A model generated the notes under the pieces. That model was not told the origin of the DNA. It did not search any database and saw only the letters and a list, made by a program, of their open reading frames with translations. 64,000 nt of DNA from NCBI RefSeq assembly GCF_902374955.1, contig NZ_CABKRX010000088.1, forward strand, positions 5,588 to 69,587, read 5' to 3'. Numbering within the stretch: position 1 is the stretch's first letter; each line of letters opens with the position of its first letter. The stretch comes from Bacillus massilioanorexius. GTDB lineage: Bacteria; Bacillota; Bacilli; Bacillales; DSM-1321. Positions 1 through 9,399 of this stretch are shown one piece after another. Made by a program: the position numbers and the translations under genes.

Positions 1-734
1 CCAATATAAAGATAGCTGTTAAACTTGTTCGCAAAGCTTTTTTGTAGCTCTTCTAATTCAAATATAAGCCTCGATCGTTTTAATTCTTTTTTACAATTCT
101 TTAGTAATAAATATCTTCCTTGTCCAAAGCGAATAATATAGTCGGTACCCTCAGAAAAAAAATGGTGAAATAACTCATAATACTCACGTTCAATCCAACG
201 GGTGTCATTTTCACTTAATTCTGACATTTCAACTTGTATTAAACAGCATATATGTGTCTGATGTACAGGAATGTCCATTAGAATACCCCTGTCTAAAAAA
301 TCTCGATCAACATGCGTTAAATTTACCCACTCATAGAAATAAGATTGTAAGCCCGTATTTTTCCATTCCATTTGTTCTGTATATCTTGCCTCTTGAAGAA
401 TTAATTCTGTCATTCTTCTAATCATTTCTGCAAATGGTTCGACTTCTTTTGGATTTCCAGTTACCCCTACCACTCCAATTAAATTCGTTCCCAACATAAT
501 CGGCATATTTATGCCCTCTTTTACACCTTTTAGCTCCGAAATCATGTCTTTATTAATATACAATTTCTTTTTTGATTTCAAAACTCTTTGAGCACCTTCG
601 TGAAAAGTCCCTATTCTACTAGAATCCGTAGAAGCAATAATAACACTGTTCAAATCAACAACAATAATATCTTCATTAATAACTTGTTGCACTTCACGAA
701 TTATTTTCATTGCAAGCTCAGGAAGTATATTCAA
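1..734 (-). CDS. CdaR/sugar-diacid-type regulator, 3' part outside window
   Basis: The reading frame is open from the chosen start to the left edge, so only the N-terminal ~245 residues are visible. The start of the protein (LPELAMKIIREVQQVI, then DIIVVDLNSVIIAST) is typical of the diacid-recognition sensor domain of CdaR-family regulators; the C-terminal helix-turn-helix would lie outside the window. I chose a TTG start at 734 because GGTGG lies about 8 bases upstream; an in-frame ATG at 752 has no ribosome site. In B. subtilis a CdaR-type protein (YsfB) sits next to the glcDF-like ysfCD genes, so control of the glycolate oxidase genes at 2629-5381 is plausible. That link is inference. Confidence 0.75.
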   Translation of the reverse strand, partial: MNILPELAMKIIREVQQVINEDIIVVDLNSVIIASTDSSRIGTFHEGAQRVLKSKKKLYINKDMISELKGVKEGINMPIMLGTNLIGVVGVTGNPKEVEPFAEMIRRMTELILQEARYTEQMEWKNTGLQSYFYEWVNLTHVDRDFLDRGILMDIPVHQTHICCLIQVEMSELSENDTRWIEREYYELFHHFFSEGTDYIIRFGQGRYLLLKNCKKELKRSRLIFELEELQKSFANKFNSYLYI

Positions 735-827
735 TATGATTTTCACCACCATTTTGAAAGTAATTAACCAAATAAATGATTCATACTTGCGAATTTCAAA
801 ATTTATAGATAACTAGTCAGTAAAAAT

Positions 828-872
828 AGAAGCATCATACAGCACTAATGGATAGTACACATATCTGCTTCT
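828..872 (-). terminator. Possible terminator downstream of aroK
   Basis: A 7-bp inverted repeat (AGAAGCA/TGCTTCT) with a long loop is followed on the minus strand by ATTTTT. The stem is short, so this is a weak call. Confidence 0.35.
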
Positions 873-962
873 TATGCTTGTCTTATTTTACTTGTAGGTT
901 CCGACATACAAAAATATTAAAGTAAGGTTAGCTCCTACAACGCGTTAATATCAATCCAATAT

Positions 963-1520
963 CTATTTATTAGGCTCATATAAATCCCAAGCGAGCTTTA
1001 ATGATTCTACTATATAATCTGCTACTTCTTCGATATCTTGATGATCCGTTTGCACTCTCGAATTATGAACAGCATATATTTTTTGTCTTGCATAAAATAA
1101 CTCTTCTATTTCCTCAATTGTTTTCCCTTGTAAAACAGGTCGGCTATCAATAATGAGATGAATTCTCTCCTTCCAGGAATCCCATGATAAATCTAAAAAA
1201 ATCACGATTGAAGTTGACAAGCAAATATTTCGAACTTCCTCCTGTAAAAAGGCTCCTCCACCGACTGAAATAATTTTTGATTTTTGTTGACAATAATGTG
1301 AAATAACTTCTTTTTCTTTGGTTCGAAAGGCTTTTTCACCAATCGTATTAAATATTTCCGAACATTTCATTCCATACTCAGCTTCAATCACTTCATCAAT
1401 ATCGACAAAACTTCTATATAATTTTTTGGCAACTAATTTCCCAATAGTTGTTTTCCCTACACCCATGAAGCCAATGAAAACAATATTCTTTTCTCTAAGT
1501 GATGTATCTCTACTTATCAT
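963..1520 (-). CDS. aroK: Shikimate kinase
   Basis: Cytoplasmic enzyme that phosphorylates shikimate with ATP in the chorismate (aromatic amino acid) pathway. Visible features are the Walker A loop GFMGVGKT (residues 17-24), the shikimate-binding VDID at 39-42, an Arg near 66 in AFRTKE, the VGGGA motif at 86-90 and the lid motif DSRPVLQ. The length of 185 aa is normal. The frame extends upstream to a GTG, but the ATG at 1520 places the Walker loop at the distance seen in Bacillus homologues and has GAGG upstream. It stands alone between other minus-strand genes rather than in an aro operon. Confidence 0.92.
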   Translation of the reverse strand: MISRDTSLREKNIVFIGFMGVGKTTIGKLVAKKLYRSFVDIDEVIEAEYGMKCSEIFNTIGEKAFRTKEKEVISHYCQQKSKIISVGGGAFLQEEVRNICLSTSIVIFLDLSWDSWKERIHLIIDSRPVLQGKTIEEIEELFYARQKIYAVHNSRVQTDHQDIEEVADYIVESLKLAWDLYEPNK

Positions 1521-1864
1521 TGCTTTTTCGATCCTCACTGTATTATTTATGAAAATAGTATATTTAAATAAACTGTTTACTTACATATAATTTTAATTAT
1601 AAACGTAAATATTTCAATTGCAAAATAAATTTCCTGAATAATGAGTTAATTATCAAGCCCATTTATTTGCAAAAGTTAAGTACTATTGATATCCCATACA
1701 AGAGGTGAAGAAGCAACTCCTTATATAAAATCTGTATTATTTATCAAATAGAGTTTAATTGCTTCCATACGTTTACTTTCGGTTAGCAAAAGCTAACCCA
1801 CCAGTTTAACACCCAATCTTTTCTTGACAAAAATAACCCCAACGATAGAATAGAGCCTTTAAAT
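1521..1864. other. Intergenic region, no gene seen
   Basis: AT-rich spacer between the DJ-1 gene and aroK with stop codons in all frames. It must hold the aroK promoter, but I could not single out convincing -35/-10 boxes. The terminator of the upstream gene starts at 1865. Confidence 0.5.
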
Positions 1865-1908
1865 AAAGAACAAATGTCTCGTTCATTATGATGAGACATT
1901 TGTTCTTT
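1865..1908 (-). terminator. Terminator of the DJ-1/PfpI gene
   Basis: Perfect 16-bp inverted repeat (AAAGAACAAATGTCTC and its complement) with a 12-base loop, ending 6 bases past the stop codon at 1915. The stem has A and T runs at its base, which would serve transcription stopping on the minus strand. Confidence 0.8.
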
Positions 1909-1914
1909 GTTTGA

Positions 1915-2469
1915 CTATTTATTTAACAATTTTAAAAATTCTTTCATAAAGCCTGGTAAATCAGGCCATGCTTGCCCTGAAACAATATTATCTTCCACAT
2001 ATAAATTGTTCTCGCTAAACGTTGCTCCTCCTGCTTCAACTTCCGGTCTGCATGCTGGATAAGCTGTCATTGTTCTACCTTTAATGTATTCTCTCACGGT
2101 AGTTAGAACTAAGCTACCATGACAAATGACACCAATCGGTTTATTCTCTATTAAGAAATGAGCTGCTAATTCTTGTACTTTTGAATTCAAACGAATATAT
2201 TCTGGAGCCCGACCACCTGGAATAATTAAGCCATCGTACTCAGCTGGATCAACAGAGTCAACGGATGTATGTGATTCGATTACGTAACCTAATTTTTCTG
2301 TATACGTTTCCATTTCTGGGATAAAATCATGAACGACTGTTTGCAGCTTCTTTTGTACTGGTGAAGCAATTGTACACTGTACATCTTCTTCAAGACAACG
2401 ATAATAAGGATACATTAATTCCAACGCTTCAACTGCATCTCCTGTTACGATTAATACTTTTTTACTCAT
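1915..2469 (-). CDS. DJ-1/PfpI family protein (putative protease/deglycase-like)
   Basis: A 184-aa single-domain protein of the class I glutamine amidotransferase-like fold. The nucleophile elbow is GVICHGS with Cys116 followed by His117; Glu14 and the GGRAPEYIR segment (85-93) also match the family. Members are intracellular cysteine hydrolases, chaperones or deglycases, and the sequence alone does not say which. The frame opens at 2481, but the ATG at 2469 has GGTGA five bases upstream and gives the usual N-terminus (MSKKVLIVTGD). It lies 160 bases downstream of glcF on the same strand and has its own terminator. Confidence 0.85.
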   Translation of the reverse strand: MSKKVLIVTGDAVEALELMYPYYRCLEEDVQCTIASPVQKKLQTVVHDFIPEMETYTEKLGYVIESHTSVDSVDPAEYDGLIIPGGRAPEYIRLNSKVQELAAHFLIENKPIGVICHGSLVLTTVREYIKGRTMTAYPACRPEVEAGGATFSENNLYVEDNIVSGQAWPDLPGFMKEFLKLLNK

Positions 2470-2628
2470 TGAATTCACCATTCCTTTTTATCCAATATAT
2501 GAAACAAACTAACAGGAAAGTAAATTATCCCCATTAAATTATTCATTTCTATTATAAAATCGATAAATTCCAATAATAATATATTCGAAACCAAAAATCT
2601 GTCTTTTATTATCTGAATTTTTAGACCT

Positions 2629-3972
2629 TTATCCAAAAACGTCTTTTTTGTCATGTTCACTAGCTTCTAATAATAAATCCACAATATGTACAGCTCGAGT
2701 ACAATGCGATAATCCTTCTCTTTCAATCCCTAATTTCATTTGAAGCAAGCAACCAGGATTAGCAGTTACAATGGTTGTTGCATGTGTCTGTTTCACTTTT
2801 TCCATTTTATGATCTAATATTTGCAAAGACATTTCTGATTCAACTATGTTGTAAATCCCCGCAGATCCACAGCAATGATCTGCTCCTTTCATTTCCCTAA
2901 ACTCTACTCCTTTAATTGATTTTAGGAGTATTCTCGGTTGCTCTGAAGTCTTCATTACATTCCGAAGATGACAGGAATCCTGATAGGTAATAATTTGATT
3001 AGGCAAAGATAGAGATTTTAGATGAAAATCTAATTCTACTAATATATTCGTTATATCTTTAATCTTTTTCACAAAATTCACCGCACGGTCCTTCCACTCA
3101 GGCTCATCTTTTAGCAAATGATCATATTCAATTAGGAAAGCGCCACAACCACCAGCATTGGAAACAATATAATCAATCTTCGACTCTTCAAAGGCAGCGA
3201 TATTCCTCTTTGCTAATTCTTTTGCTCCATTTTTTTCGCCACTATGTCCATGTAAGGCTCCACAGCAGGCTTGTGCTTTTGGAATGACGATTTCACATCC
3301 TGCATTTTGTAAAAGTTTCATAGTAGCATCATTTGTATTCATAAACATTGTATCCATCAAACACCCAGAAAAAAAAGCCACTCTTTTTTTCTTCGGTCCA
3401 ATTGATTCCAATTTATGAGGTCTGTTTCGCATTTGTTTTAAGGATGGTATTTCAGGTAGAATTTGTTCCATTGCTGCCAGATTCTTTGGTAATACATCCA
3501 CGATTCCAAGTTTTCTCGCTACATGCTGCAACCCAGATTTCTGATAGATTCTTACTAAAGACATCATATTTCTCATTCGATTTTGATACGGAAACATGTC
3601 TTCAAATACCATTTTACGAACCATCTTCACTGGTGCAGAGTGCTTTTTATTTTGATTGATAATGTCTCGTGCCTCTTCTAATAAGTGTCCATATTTAACC
3701 CCAGAAGGACAAACTGGTTCACAGGCTCTACATCCTAGGCAAAGCTCTAAAGATCGCTCAACATCCTCATCTGGCTCTATCACACCATCAACAACCGCCT
3801 TCATTAAGGCTATTCGCCCACGTGGAGAATGCGACTCTTTAAATCCTGATTCTATATAGGTGGGGCACGATGGCAGACAGAAACCGCAACGCATACAGTT
3901 TAATAACTGATCTTCATCCATTCTGTTTTTAAATTCATCTTGAATTTTTTCTCGTTCTATACTTGTTGTCAT
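2629..3972 (-). CDS. glcF: Glycolate oxidase, iron-sulfur subunit
   Basis: Electron-transfer subunit of glycolate oxidase, which oxidises glycolate to glyoxylate. Two ferredoxin-type 4Fe-4S motifs are visible near the N-terminus (CMRCGFCLPSCP and CLGCRACEPVCP), followed by two CCG-type domains (CCGALHG and CCGSAGIYN). The length, 447 aa, is normal. Its ATG overlaps the glcD stop by 4 bases (ATGA), so the two are translationally coupled. Glyoxylate produced here can also be handled through the glyoxylate cycle, whose isocitrate lyase is encoded at 60507. Confidence 0.93.
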   Translation of the reverse strand: MTTSIEREKIQDEFKNRMDEDQLLNCMRCGFCLPSCPTYIESGFKESHSPRGRIALMKAVVDGVIEPDEDVERSLELCLGCRACEPVCPSGVKYGHLLEEARDIINQNKKHSAPVKMVRKMVFEDMFPYQNRMRNMMSLVRIYQKSGLQHVARKLGIVDVLPKNLAAMEQILPEIPSLKQMRNRPHKLESIGPKKKRVAFFSGCLMDTMFMNTNDATMKLLQNAGCEIVIPKAQACCGALHGHSGEKNGAKELAKRNIAAFEESKIDYIVSNAGGCGAFLIEYDHLLKDEPEWKDRAVNFVKKIKDITNILVELDFHLKSLSLPNQIITYQDSCHLRNVMKTSEQPRILLKSIKGVEFREMKGADHCCGSAGIYNIVESEMSLQILDHKMEKVKQTHATTIVTANPGCLLQMKLGIEREGLSHCTRAVHIVDLLLEASEHDKKDVFG

Positions 3973-5381
3973 TTCATTACCACCACACGTTTACGTGTCT
4001 CATCAGTGAATATTTTTCCAGGATTCATAATATTATTAGGATCTAATGCTTGTTTAATCGCTAGCATCATATCAATCCCTTCATTACCAAGTTTCAGTTG
4101 TAAATAGGGTGATTTCATAGCACCTACACCATGTTCACCAGTAATCGTCCCACCTAATTCAATGGCTTTTTCAAAAATCTCTTTAAAAGCTTGTTCTACT
4201 CTTTCTATTTCATCTTTATCTCGAGAATCTGTTAAGCAAGTTGGATGAAGATTACCATCCCCTGCATGACCAAATGTACAAATATCCACTTGATTTCTTT
4301 CTGCAATCTCATTTATAGCAGCAACCATTATGGCAATTTCTGATCGTGGTACTGTGGCATCTTCTAGAATTGTTGTAGGCTTTAACCGAGCAAGAGCGGA
4401 TAATGCTGAACGTCTTGCTGTTCGCAAGGCCATTGCGTGTTCTTCTGATTCAGCTAACTGAACGGAAATGGCTTTTTCGTTTATACATATGTCCTCCATT
4501 AATTTCATATCACGGGATACCACTTCTTTTGAGCCATCTTGTTCAATTAACAACACGGCCGCAACATTTGTCGGGAGTCCAATCTTTGCAAAGTCTTCTA
4601 CTACTTGAAGAGTTGGTTGATCTAGAAATTCAAGAGTAGTAGGAATAATTTTATTAGCTATTATTTTCGAAACCGTTTTCGCAGCTGCTTCCAGATCATC
4701 ATATAACGCAAGCAAGGTTTGCTTATCTTCAGGAATAGGAATCAACTTTAAAGTTGCTTCTGTCACAATACCTAACGTACCTTCCGAGCCTACTATTAAT
4801 CGCGTTAAATCATAACCTGCAACATCCTTAGCTAATTTCCCGCCAGTACGAACTACATCACCATTTGCTAAAACAAATTCTAGCCCTAAGACATAATCTC
4901 GAGTGACGCCATACTTTAAACCGCGTAAACCTCCAGAGTTTTCATTGATGTTGCCTCCTATAGTAGAAATTTTCATAGAACTTGGATCAGGAGGATAGAA
5001 AAGACCCCTATTTTCCACTTCATCAATTAATGTTTGAGTAATGATTCCAGGTTGAACAGTAATCGTTAAATTTTCTTCATCTACTTCTAAAATTTTGTTC
5101 ATATGTTTAAATAGTAATACTAGTCCACCATTAGTAGGACAAGTACCTGCACAGAGGTTCGTTCCCGACCCTCTTGGAACAATAGGAATCCTATTTTCAT
5201 TACATATTGCTACAATCTTTGACACTTCCGCCGTATTTCTAGGTGCTATGATTGCATCGGGCATTGATTGAAATTGTGGAGTTGCGTCATAAGAATATAC
5301 AAGCCTGCTTGTGTTTGAATCCTCATAGTTCTCTTCTCCTACTATAGCAATCAACTGATCTTTGATTATCTGAGTAATCAC
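3969..5381 (-). CDS. glcD: Glycolate oxidase, FAD subunit
   Basis: FAD-linked 2-hydroxyacid oxidase of the GlcD/VAO family, 470 aa. The FAD-binding segment PRGSGTNLCAGTCP and the later GGNINENSGGLRGLKYG are clear, as is the C-terminal CTFGHAGDGNLHP and GEHGVG signature with conserved His residues. The start is GTG at 5381. It is first in a glcD-glcF operon. D-lactate oxidation is an alternative substrate for this family, but the GlcF partner and nearby CdaR-type regulator favour glycolate. Confidence 0.92.
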   Translation of the reverse strand: MITQIIKDQLIAIVGEENYEDSNTSRLVYSYDATPQFQSMPDAIIAPRNTAEVSKIVAICNENRIPIVPRGSGTNLCAGTCPTNGGLVLLFKHMNKILEVDEENLTITVQPGIITQTLIDEVENRGLFYPPDPSSMKISTIGGNINENSGGLRGLKYGVTRDYVLGLEFVLANGDVVRTGGKLAKDVAGYDLTRLIVGSEGTLGIVTEATLKLIPIPEDKQTLLALYDDLEAAAKTVSKIIANKIIPTTLEFLDQPTLQVVEDFAKIGLPTNVAAVLLIEQDGSKEVVSRDMKLMEDICINEKAISVQLAESEEHAMALRTARRSALSALARLKPTTILEDATVPRSEIAIMVAAINEIAERNQVDICTFGHAGDGNLHPTCLTDSRDKDEIERVEQAFKEIFEKAIELGGTITGEHGVGAMKSPYLQLKLGNEGIDMMLAIKQALDPNNIMNPGKIFTDETRKRVVVMK

Positions 5382-5711
5382 TCAACATCACACCCTTCAT
5401 AATTCATATATATAAACATATCTTTCGATATACTTCCATATATTTCTTGTATTACTATAAAGGATATGCACTAACCTTACTATATACATTCGAACAAAAA
5501 AACATATCGAATAGTGTAATCTTTTAGATTAATAAACAAGGTAAATTACTTCTTTTTGCGAAAATGACAGATAAGAAATCTGTTAAATCACTTAGCTAAA
5601 ACAGCCTTCTTATTTGGAAAATGACTTGTTAGAAAGACAATTATCATCATCAATGAATAAAAAATCTAAAAGAAGCCTCCCATTGACTACAACACTATAC
5701 TTTTCCCCTAA
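5382..5711. other. Intergenic region upstream of glcD
   Basis: No convincing gene. Short open frames here (for example around 5610-5835 on both strands) overlap the terminator stem and have no ribosome site or family-like sequence. The region should contain the glcD promoter. Confidence 0.5.
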
Positions 5712-5773
5712 AGAAAGAGGCTGTATCAAAAAGTCGTTGCAAGGTACAATGACACTTTTGATAGAGCCCCTTT
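5712..5773 (-). terminator. Terminator of the livKHMGF operon
   Basis: Long imperfect inverted repeat: GAGGCTGTATCAAAAAGT pairs with ACTTTTGATAGAGCC across a ~20-base loop, shortly after the livF stop. On the minus strand it is followed by CTCTTTCTTT. Confidence 0.7.
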
Positions 5774-5790
5774 CTCTCTTACATAATTCT

Positions 5791-6507
5791 TTATGCGCCA
5801 AGATAAGCTTTGATTATTTTATCATCTGCTCGTAGTACTTCTGCTGGCTCATGCATAATGATTTGTGATGTTTCAATTACATATCCACGATCTGCTAATT
5901 TTAACGCAGCCTTGGCATTTTGTTCAATTAATAATATTGTAGTTCCTGTCTTACTAATGGAACGTATATTTTCCATTATTTCTTGTACAATAATTGGTGC
6001 AAGTCCCATTGATGGCTCATCGAGCATTAACAATTTCGGTTGTGCCATTAACCCTCGACTAATAGCCAGCATTTGTTGTTCTCCTCCACTAAGAGTACCT
6101 GCTAACTGTTTTTGTCGTTCTTTAAGCCTCGGAAATAGGTTAAAAGCATTCTCAATACCGTCTTGAACAGCCTGTTTATTTTTTCGAACAGTAAAGGCAC
6201 CTAATTCAAGATTTTCTAAAATGGTTAATCCACCAAAAATACGTCTGCCTTCCGGAACATGAATAATCCCCATTTCAACAATGCTGTGAACAGATTTACC
6301 AACTATATTTTCACCATTCCACGTAATAGACCCATTTTTCGGTTTAATAATACCGGAAATTGTTTTTAAAGTCGTGCTCTTACCTGCTCCGTTACTTCCT
6401 AATAAGGCAACAATTTCACCTTGATTAATTTCCATACTCACATCTTTTAACGCATGTATCTTACCGTAATAGGAGTTGATATTTTCCAGCTTTAAGAGAG
6501 GCTTCAA
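5791..6507 (-). CDS. livF: LIV-type amino-acid ABC transporter, ATPase LivF
   Basis: Cytoplasmic ABC ATPase of the HAAT (hydrophobic amino acid) family, 238 aa. Walker A is GSNGAGKST, the signature LSGGEQQM and Walker B LLMLDEPS. The start is TTG at 6507, overlapping the livG stop by 4 bases, which indicates translational coupling. It is last in livKHMGF. Because the operon has a sigma-54 promoter shared in type with the hydroxyproline genes, its substrate may be (hydroxy)proline rather than Leu/Ile/Val. That is inference. Confidence 0.92.
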   Translation of the reverse strand: MKPLLKLENINSYYGKIHALKDVSMEINQGEIVALLGSNGAGKSTTLKTISGIIKPKNGSITWNGENIVGKSVHSIVEMGIIHVPEGRRIFGGLTILENLELGAFTVRKNKQAVQDGIENAFNLFPRLKERQKQLAGTLSGGEQQMLAISRGLMAQPKLLMLDEPSMGLAPIIVQEIMENIRSISKTGTTILLIEQNAKAALKLADRGYVIETSQIIMHEPAEVLRADDKIIKAYLGA

Positions 6508-7277
6508 ATAACTTCCTCCTTCCCTAAATAGGCTTCAATTACCTTTTGATTCGTTAATACCATTTCAGCAGTGCCTTCAGCGATTTTTGTTCCATAATCA
6601 ATAACAATGATGTTCTCAGAGATTTGTTTTATTAATCCCATATCATGTTCAATCATCAAAACCGTAATGTTGAATTCTTTACGTATTCGTTGTATTAAAC
6701 TAATTAACATTTGCTTTTCCGCATAGTTTAAACCTGCTGCTGGTTCATCTAGCAAAAGTAATTTTGGCTGAGTTGCTAAAGCTCTTGCAATTTCTAAATA
6801 TCTCTGAGCTCCGTAGGGTAAATTTTTAGCAGCTCGATTTTTATATTTAGTTATCCCCACAAAATCAATACATTTGAGTGCAACTTCTTCAATTAACTGT
6901 TCTTCAGATTTTTGTGCTTTTGTATGAAAAATGGAGCCGAAAACCGTTTGCTTTGTTCTACTATGCATGCCGGACTTCACGTTATCAAGTACAGATAGGT
7001 TAGGAAAAAGCCGTAAATTTTGAAAGGTTCTCGTTAAGCCAAGCTGTGTTATTTGACTAGGCTTTTTATTTACTAGACTTGTATTATGCAATTCGATTTT
7101 TCCGCTCGTTGGTGTATAAAAACCCGTGATCATGTTAAATACCGAAGTTTTCCCTGCACCATTGGGACCAATAATACTAGAAATCGAATTCTCTTCCACA
7201 TAAAAAGACAACTCGTTTACAGCCGTTAATCCTCCAAATTTTAACGTGAGATTTTCAACCGTTAATATGGCAGCCAT
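6504..7277 (-). CDS. livG: LIV-type amino-acid ABC transporter, ATPase LivG
   Basis: Second ATPase of the HAAT importer, 257 aa. Walker A GPNGAGKTS, a LivG-type signature NLPYGAQRYLEIARAL in place of LSGGQ, and Walker B LLLLDEPAAGLN are visible, with the family-typical C-terminal extension ending in IEAYLGKEE. A strong GGAGG site precedes the ATG. It pairs with LivF on the cytoplasmic side of the LivHM channel. Confidence 0.92.
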   Translation of the reverse strand: MAAILTVENLTLKFGGLTAVNELSFYVEENSISSIIGPNGAGKTSVFNMITGFYTPTSGKIELHNTSLVNKKPSQITQLGLTRTFQNLRLFPNLSVLDNVKSGMHSRTKQTVFGSIFHTKAQKSEEQLIEEVALKCIDFVGITKYKNRAAKNLPYGAQRYLEIARALATQPKLLLLDEPAAGLNYAEKQMLISLIQRIRKEFNITVLMIEHDMGLIKQISENIIVIDYGTKIAEGTAEMVLTNQKVIEAYLGKEEVI

Positions 7278-7312
7278 GATGGTAGCTCCTCCCTATTCAG
7301 AATAACCTTACT

Positions 7313-8296
7313 TTACATTAGAATCTTTTTATCATTATTCACATCAAATATTTCGTCTTCGCCATCCTTGTCTTTCGTTTCATCAGAAGCATATTTTGCA
7401 GGCCAAATTCCTTGTGAACGAAATAACATCATGACAACTAATGCAATACCAAATAATAAAAATCGAGCTTCTTCTAATGAGCGCAAGGCTTCAGGTAAAA
7501 CAATAACTAAGATTGCGCCAACAACTACGCCGGATATACTACCTAGTCCACCCAATACAACAGCAGCTAATATCATAACTGACTGTGTAAAGCTAAAACT
7601 TTGTGGTGAAATAGCTGTCATTTTAACTGCAAATACACACCCTGCTAAACTACCAATTACAGCACCAGTAGCATAGGCAAGTAGCTTATATTTAATTCTA
7701 TTGATTCCCATAGCCTCTGCAGCATCTTCATCTTCTCGTATATACACCCAAGCTCTACCAACTCGTGATTTACCAAGTCTTGATACAGCTAATATAATCA
7801 ATACTGCAAATGCTAAAATTAAATAATAGAAATCAAGTTGACTAGATAATTCATATGATCCAATCTTTGGTTGCGGGATTCCATAAATACCAGCAGCTGC
7901 ACCCGTAATATTTAAGTTTACTGCCAAAATACGAATGATTTCTCCAAATCCAAGTGTCACAATAGCTAAGTAATCACTTCTTAAACGCAATGTAGGAGTG
8001 CCAATAATAATGCCAGCAATAGCAGCCAATACGACAGCAACTGGTATCGTTAGCCAAAATGACCATTGAAAGGTCGTCATTAAAATAGCCGTTGTATAGG
8101 CACCTACTGCAAAAAAGGCCGCATAGCCTAAATCTAAAAGCCCTGTAAAACCAACTACTACATTTAAACCTTGAGTTAATACGACATAAAACAATACTAA
8201 ACTAGCAACATCTAGCCAATAATTATTTACTATAAACGGAAGGATTAATGATATTATTAATAATAAAATATAAGCGAAGACTTTTTTATTTTTCAT
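7313..8296 (-). CDS. livM: LIV-type amino-acid ABC transporter, permease LivM
   Basis: Inner-membrane permease of 327 aa with about 8-10 hydrophobic segments. The family motifs GLNVVVGFTGLLDLGYAAFF and the EAA-like loop EDEDAAEAMGINRIKYKLLA are present. The highly charged C-terminal tail (about 25 residues, rich in Asp/Glu/Lys) lies on the cytoplasmic side. It begins 3 bases after livH ends, so the two permeases are coupled. Confidence 0.92.
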   Translation of the reverse strand: MKNKKVFAYILLLIISLILPFIVNNYWLDVASLVLFYVVLTQGLNVVVGFTGLLDLGYAAFFAVGAYTTAILMTTFQWSFWLTIPVAVVLAAIAGIIIGTPTLRLRSDYLAIVTLGFGEIIRILAVNLNITGAAAGIYGIPQPKIGSYELSSQLDFYYLILAFAVLIILAVSRLGKSRVGRAWVYIREDEDAAEAMGINRIKYKLLAYATGAVIGSLAGCVFAVKMTAISPQSFSFTQSVMILAAVVLGGLGSISGVVVGAILVIVLPEALRSLEEARFLLFGIALVVMMLFRSQGIWPAKYASDETKDKDGEDEIFDVNNDKKILM

Positions 8297-8299
8297 ACG

Positions 8300-9205
8300 C
8301 TACATCCTTTCCGTCACTTTTTCACCCATGATCCCTGTTGGCTTAAATACTAGGATTAAAATGAGAATGCTAAATGCCAGTACATCTTTCCAGGATCCAC
8401 CTAAATAAAAAGTACCAAATGACTCTAAGATACCTAATATGATTCCGCCAATTACAGCACCTGTTATATTCCCGATTCCACCTAACACAGCAGCAGTAAA
8501 TGCTTTTAAACCGATAACAAATCCCATCATAAAATTAATCGTACCGTAATAGATTCCAGACATAATTCCTGCTCCTGCAGCAAGAGAAGCTCCGATAAAA
8601 AAAGTAAGAGCAATGATACGATGAACATTTACTCCCATTAGACTTGTAGCCGTTTGATCTAATGCAATTGCGCGCATTGCTTTACCATAAATTGTTTTTT
8701 CAATAAAAATTCTTAAACCATACATCAATACTCCAGATATGGCAATCATAGCAATCTGCGTATAGCTAATATGAGCACCTAATATTTCAAAACCGGTAGT
8801 CGGAGGAGTAATTGGAAATACTTTATAGGATGCCCCCCATCCAATCATCGAACTGTATTCCAACGACAAGGAGACACCAATTGCTGTAATTAAAATCGAC
8901 AATCTCGGAGCTAATAATAATGGTCGATATGCAATACGCTCAATACCCATTCCGATTGTACCTACAATAGCCATCGATACAAGAAAGACAACTGCTAATC
9001 CTAGCACTCCGCCATTAAACCCGCCATCTCCTGTTAAAAAGGATAGTAAAGTAAAACCGACAAATGATCCTAACATGTATAAATCGCCGTGTGCAAAGTT
9101 CAAAAGCTTAATAATTCCATATACCATTGTGTAACCAAGGGCAATAAGAGCATAAAAAGCACCAATAACAATTCCATCTATTAATATTTGTAGAATAACA
9201 TCCAA
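8300..9205 (-). CDS. livH: LIV-type amino-acid ABC transporter, permease LivH
   Basis: Permease of 301 aa that forms the channel with LivM. It has the family N-terminus (LIDGIVIGAFYALIALGYTM) and the loop MRAIALDQTATSLMGVNVHRI. The start codon is TTG at 9205, after GGAGGGG with 5 bases of spacing. It is separated from livK by 194 bases that contain a hairpin (9267-9316). Confidence 0.92.
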   Translation of the reverse strand: MDVILQILIDGIVIGAFYALIALGYTMVYGIIKLLNFAHGDLYMLGSFVGFTLLSFLTGDGGFNGGVLGLAVVFLVSMAIVGTIGMGIERIAYRPLLLAPRLSILITAIGVSLSLEYSSMIGWGASYKVFPITPPTTGFEILGAHISYTQIAMIAISGVLMYGLRIFIEKTIYGKAMRAIALDQTATSLMGVNVHRIIALTFFIGASLAAGAGIMSGIYYGTINFMMGFVIGLKAFTAAVLGGIGNITGAVIGGIILGILESFGTFYLGGSWKDVLAFSILILILVFKPTGIMGEKVTERM

Positions 9206-9266
9206 ACGTACCCCTCCTTTTTTGGGCTACTTTTACTAAATACATAAGTCGGCTAATCAAAAGTAA

Positions 9267-9316
9267 CATAGCGATTTTATTTTTGTCAGATATTTCAGAC
9301 TTTTAAAACCGCTATG
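9267..9316 (-). promoter_or_regulatory. Intercistronic hairpin between livK and livH
   Basis: Inverted repeat CATAGCG-A/G-TTTTA pairing across about 24 bases. No T-run follows on the minus strand, so it looks more like an mRNA-stabilising or processing stem at the 3' end of the livK message than a full terminator. Such stems commonly raise binding-protein expression over that of the permease genes. Confidence 0.6.
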
Positions 9317-9399
9317 CTCGATAATCCATTCAAATCATTTGATCAGAAATCATATTACATAGTTATCGATTGATTTTTCACAGTACTATTCAATCATTC

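Noticed and set aside
1318..1590. Plus-strand open frame of 90 codons
   Set aside because: Antisense to shikimate kinase, no ribosome site, no family-like sequence.
2475..2660. Minus-strand frame of 61 codons between glcF and the DJ-1 gene
   Set aside because: Overlaps the glcF end and the DJ-1 ribosome site; composition like non-coding AT-rich DNA.
5610..5835. Overlapping open frames on both strands after livF
   Set aside because: They run through the operon terminator hairpin, and neither has a ribosome site.
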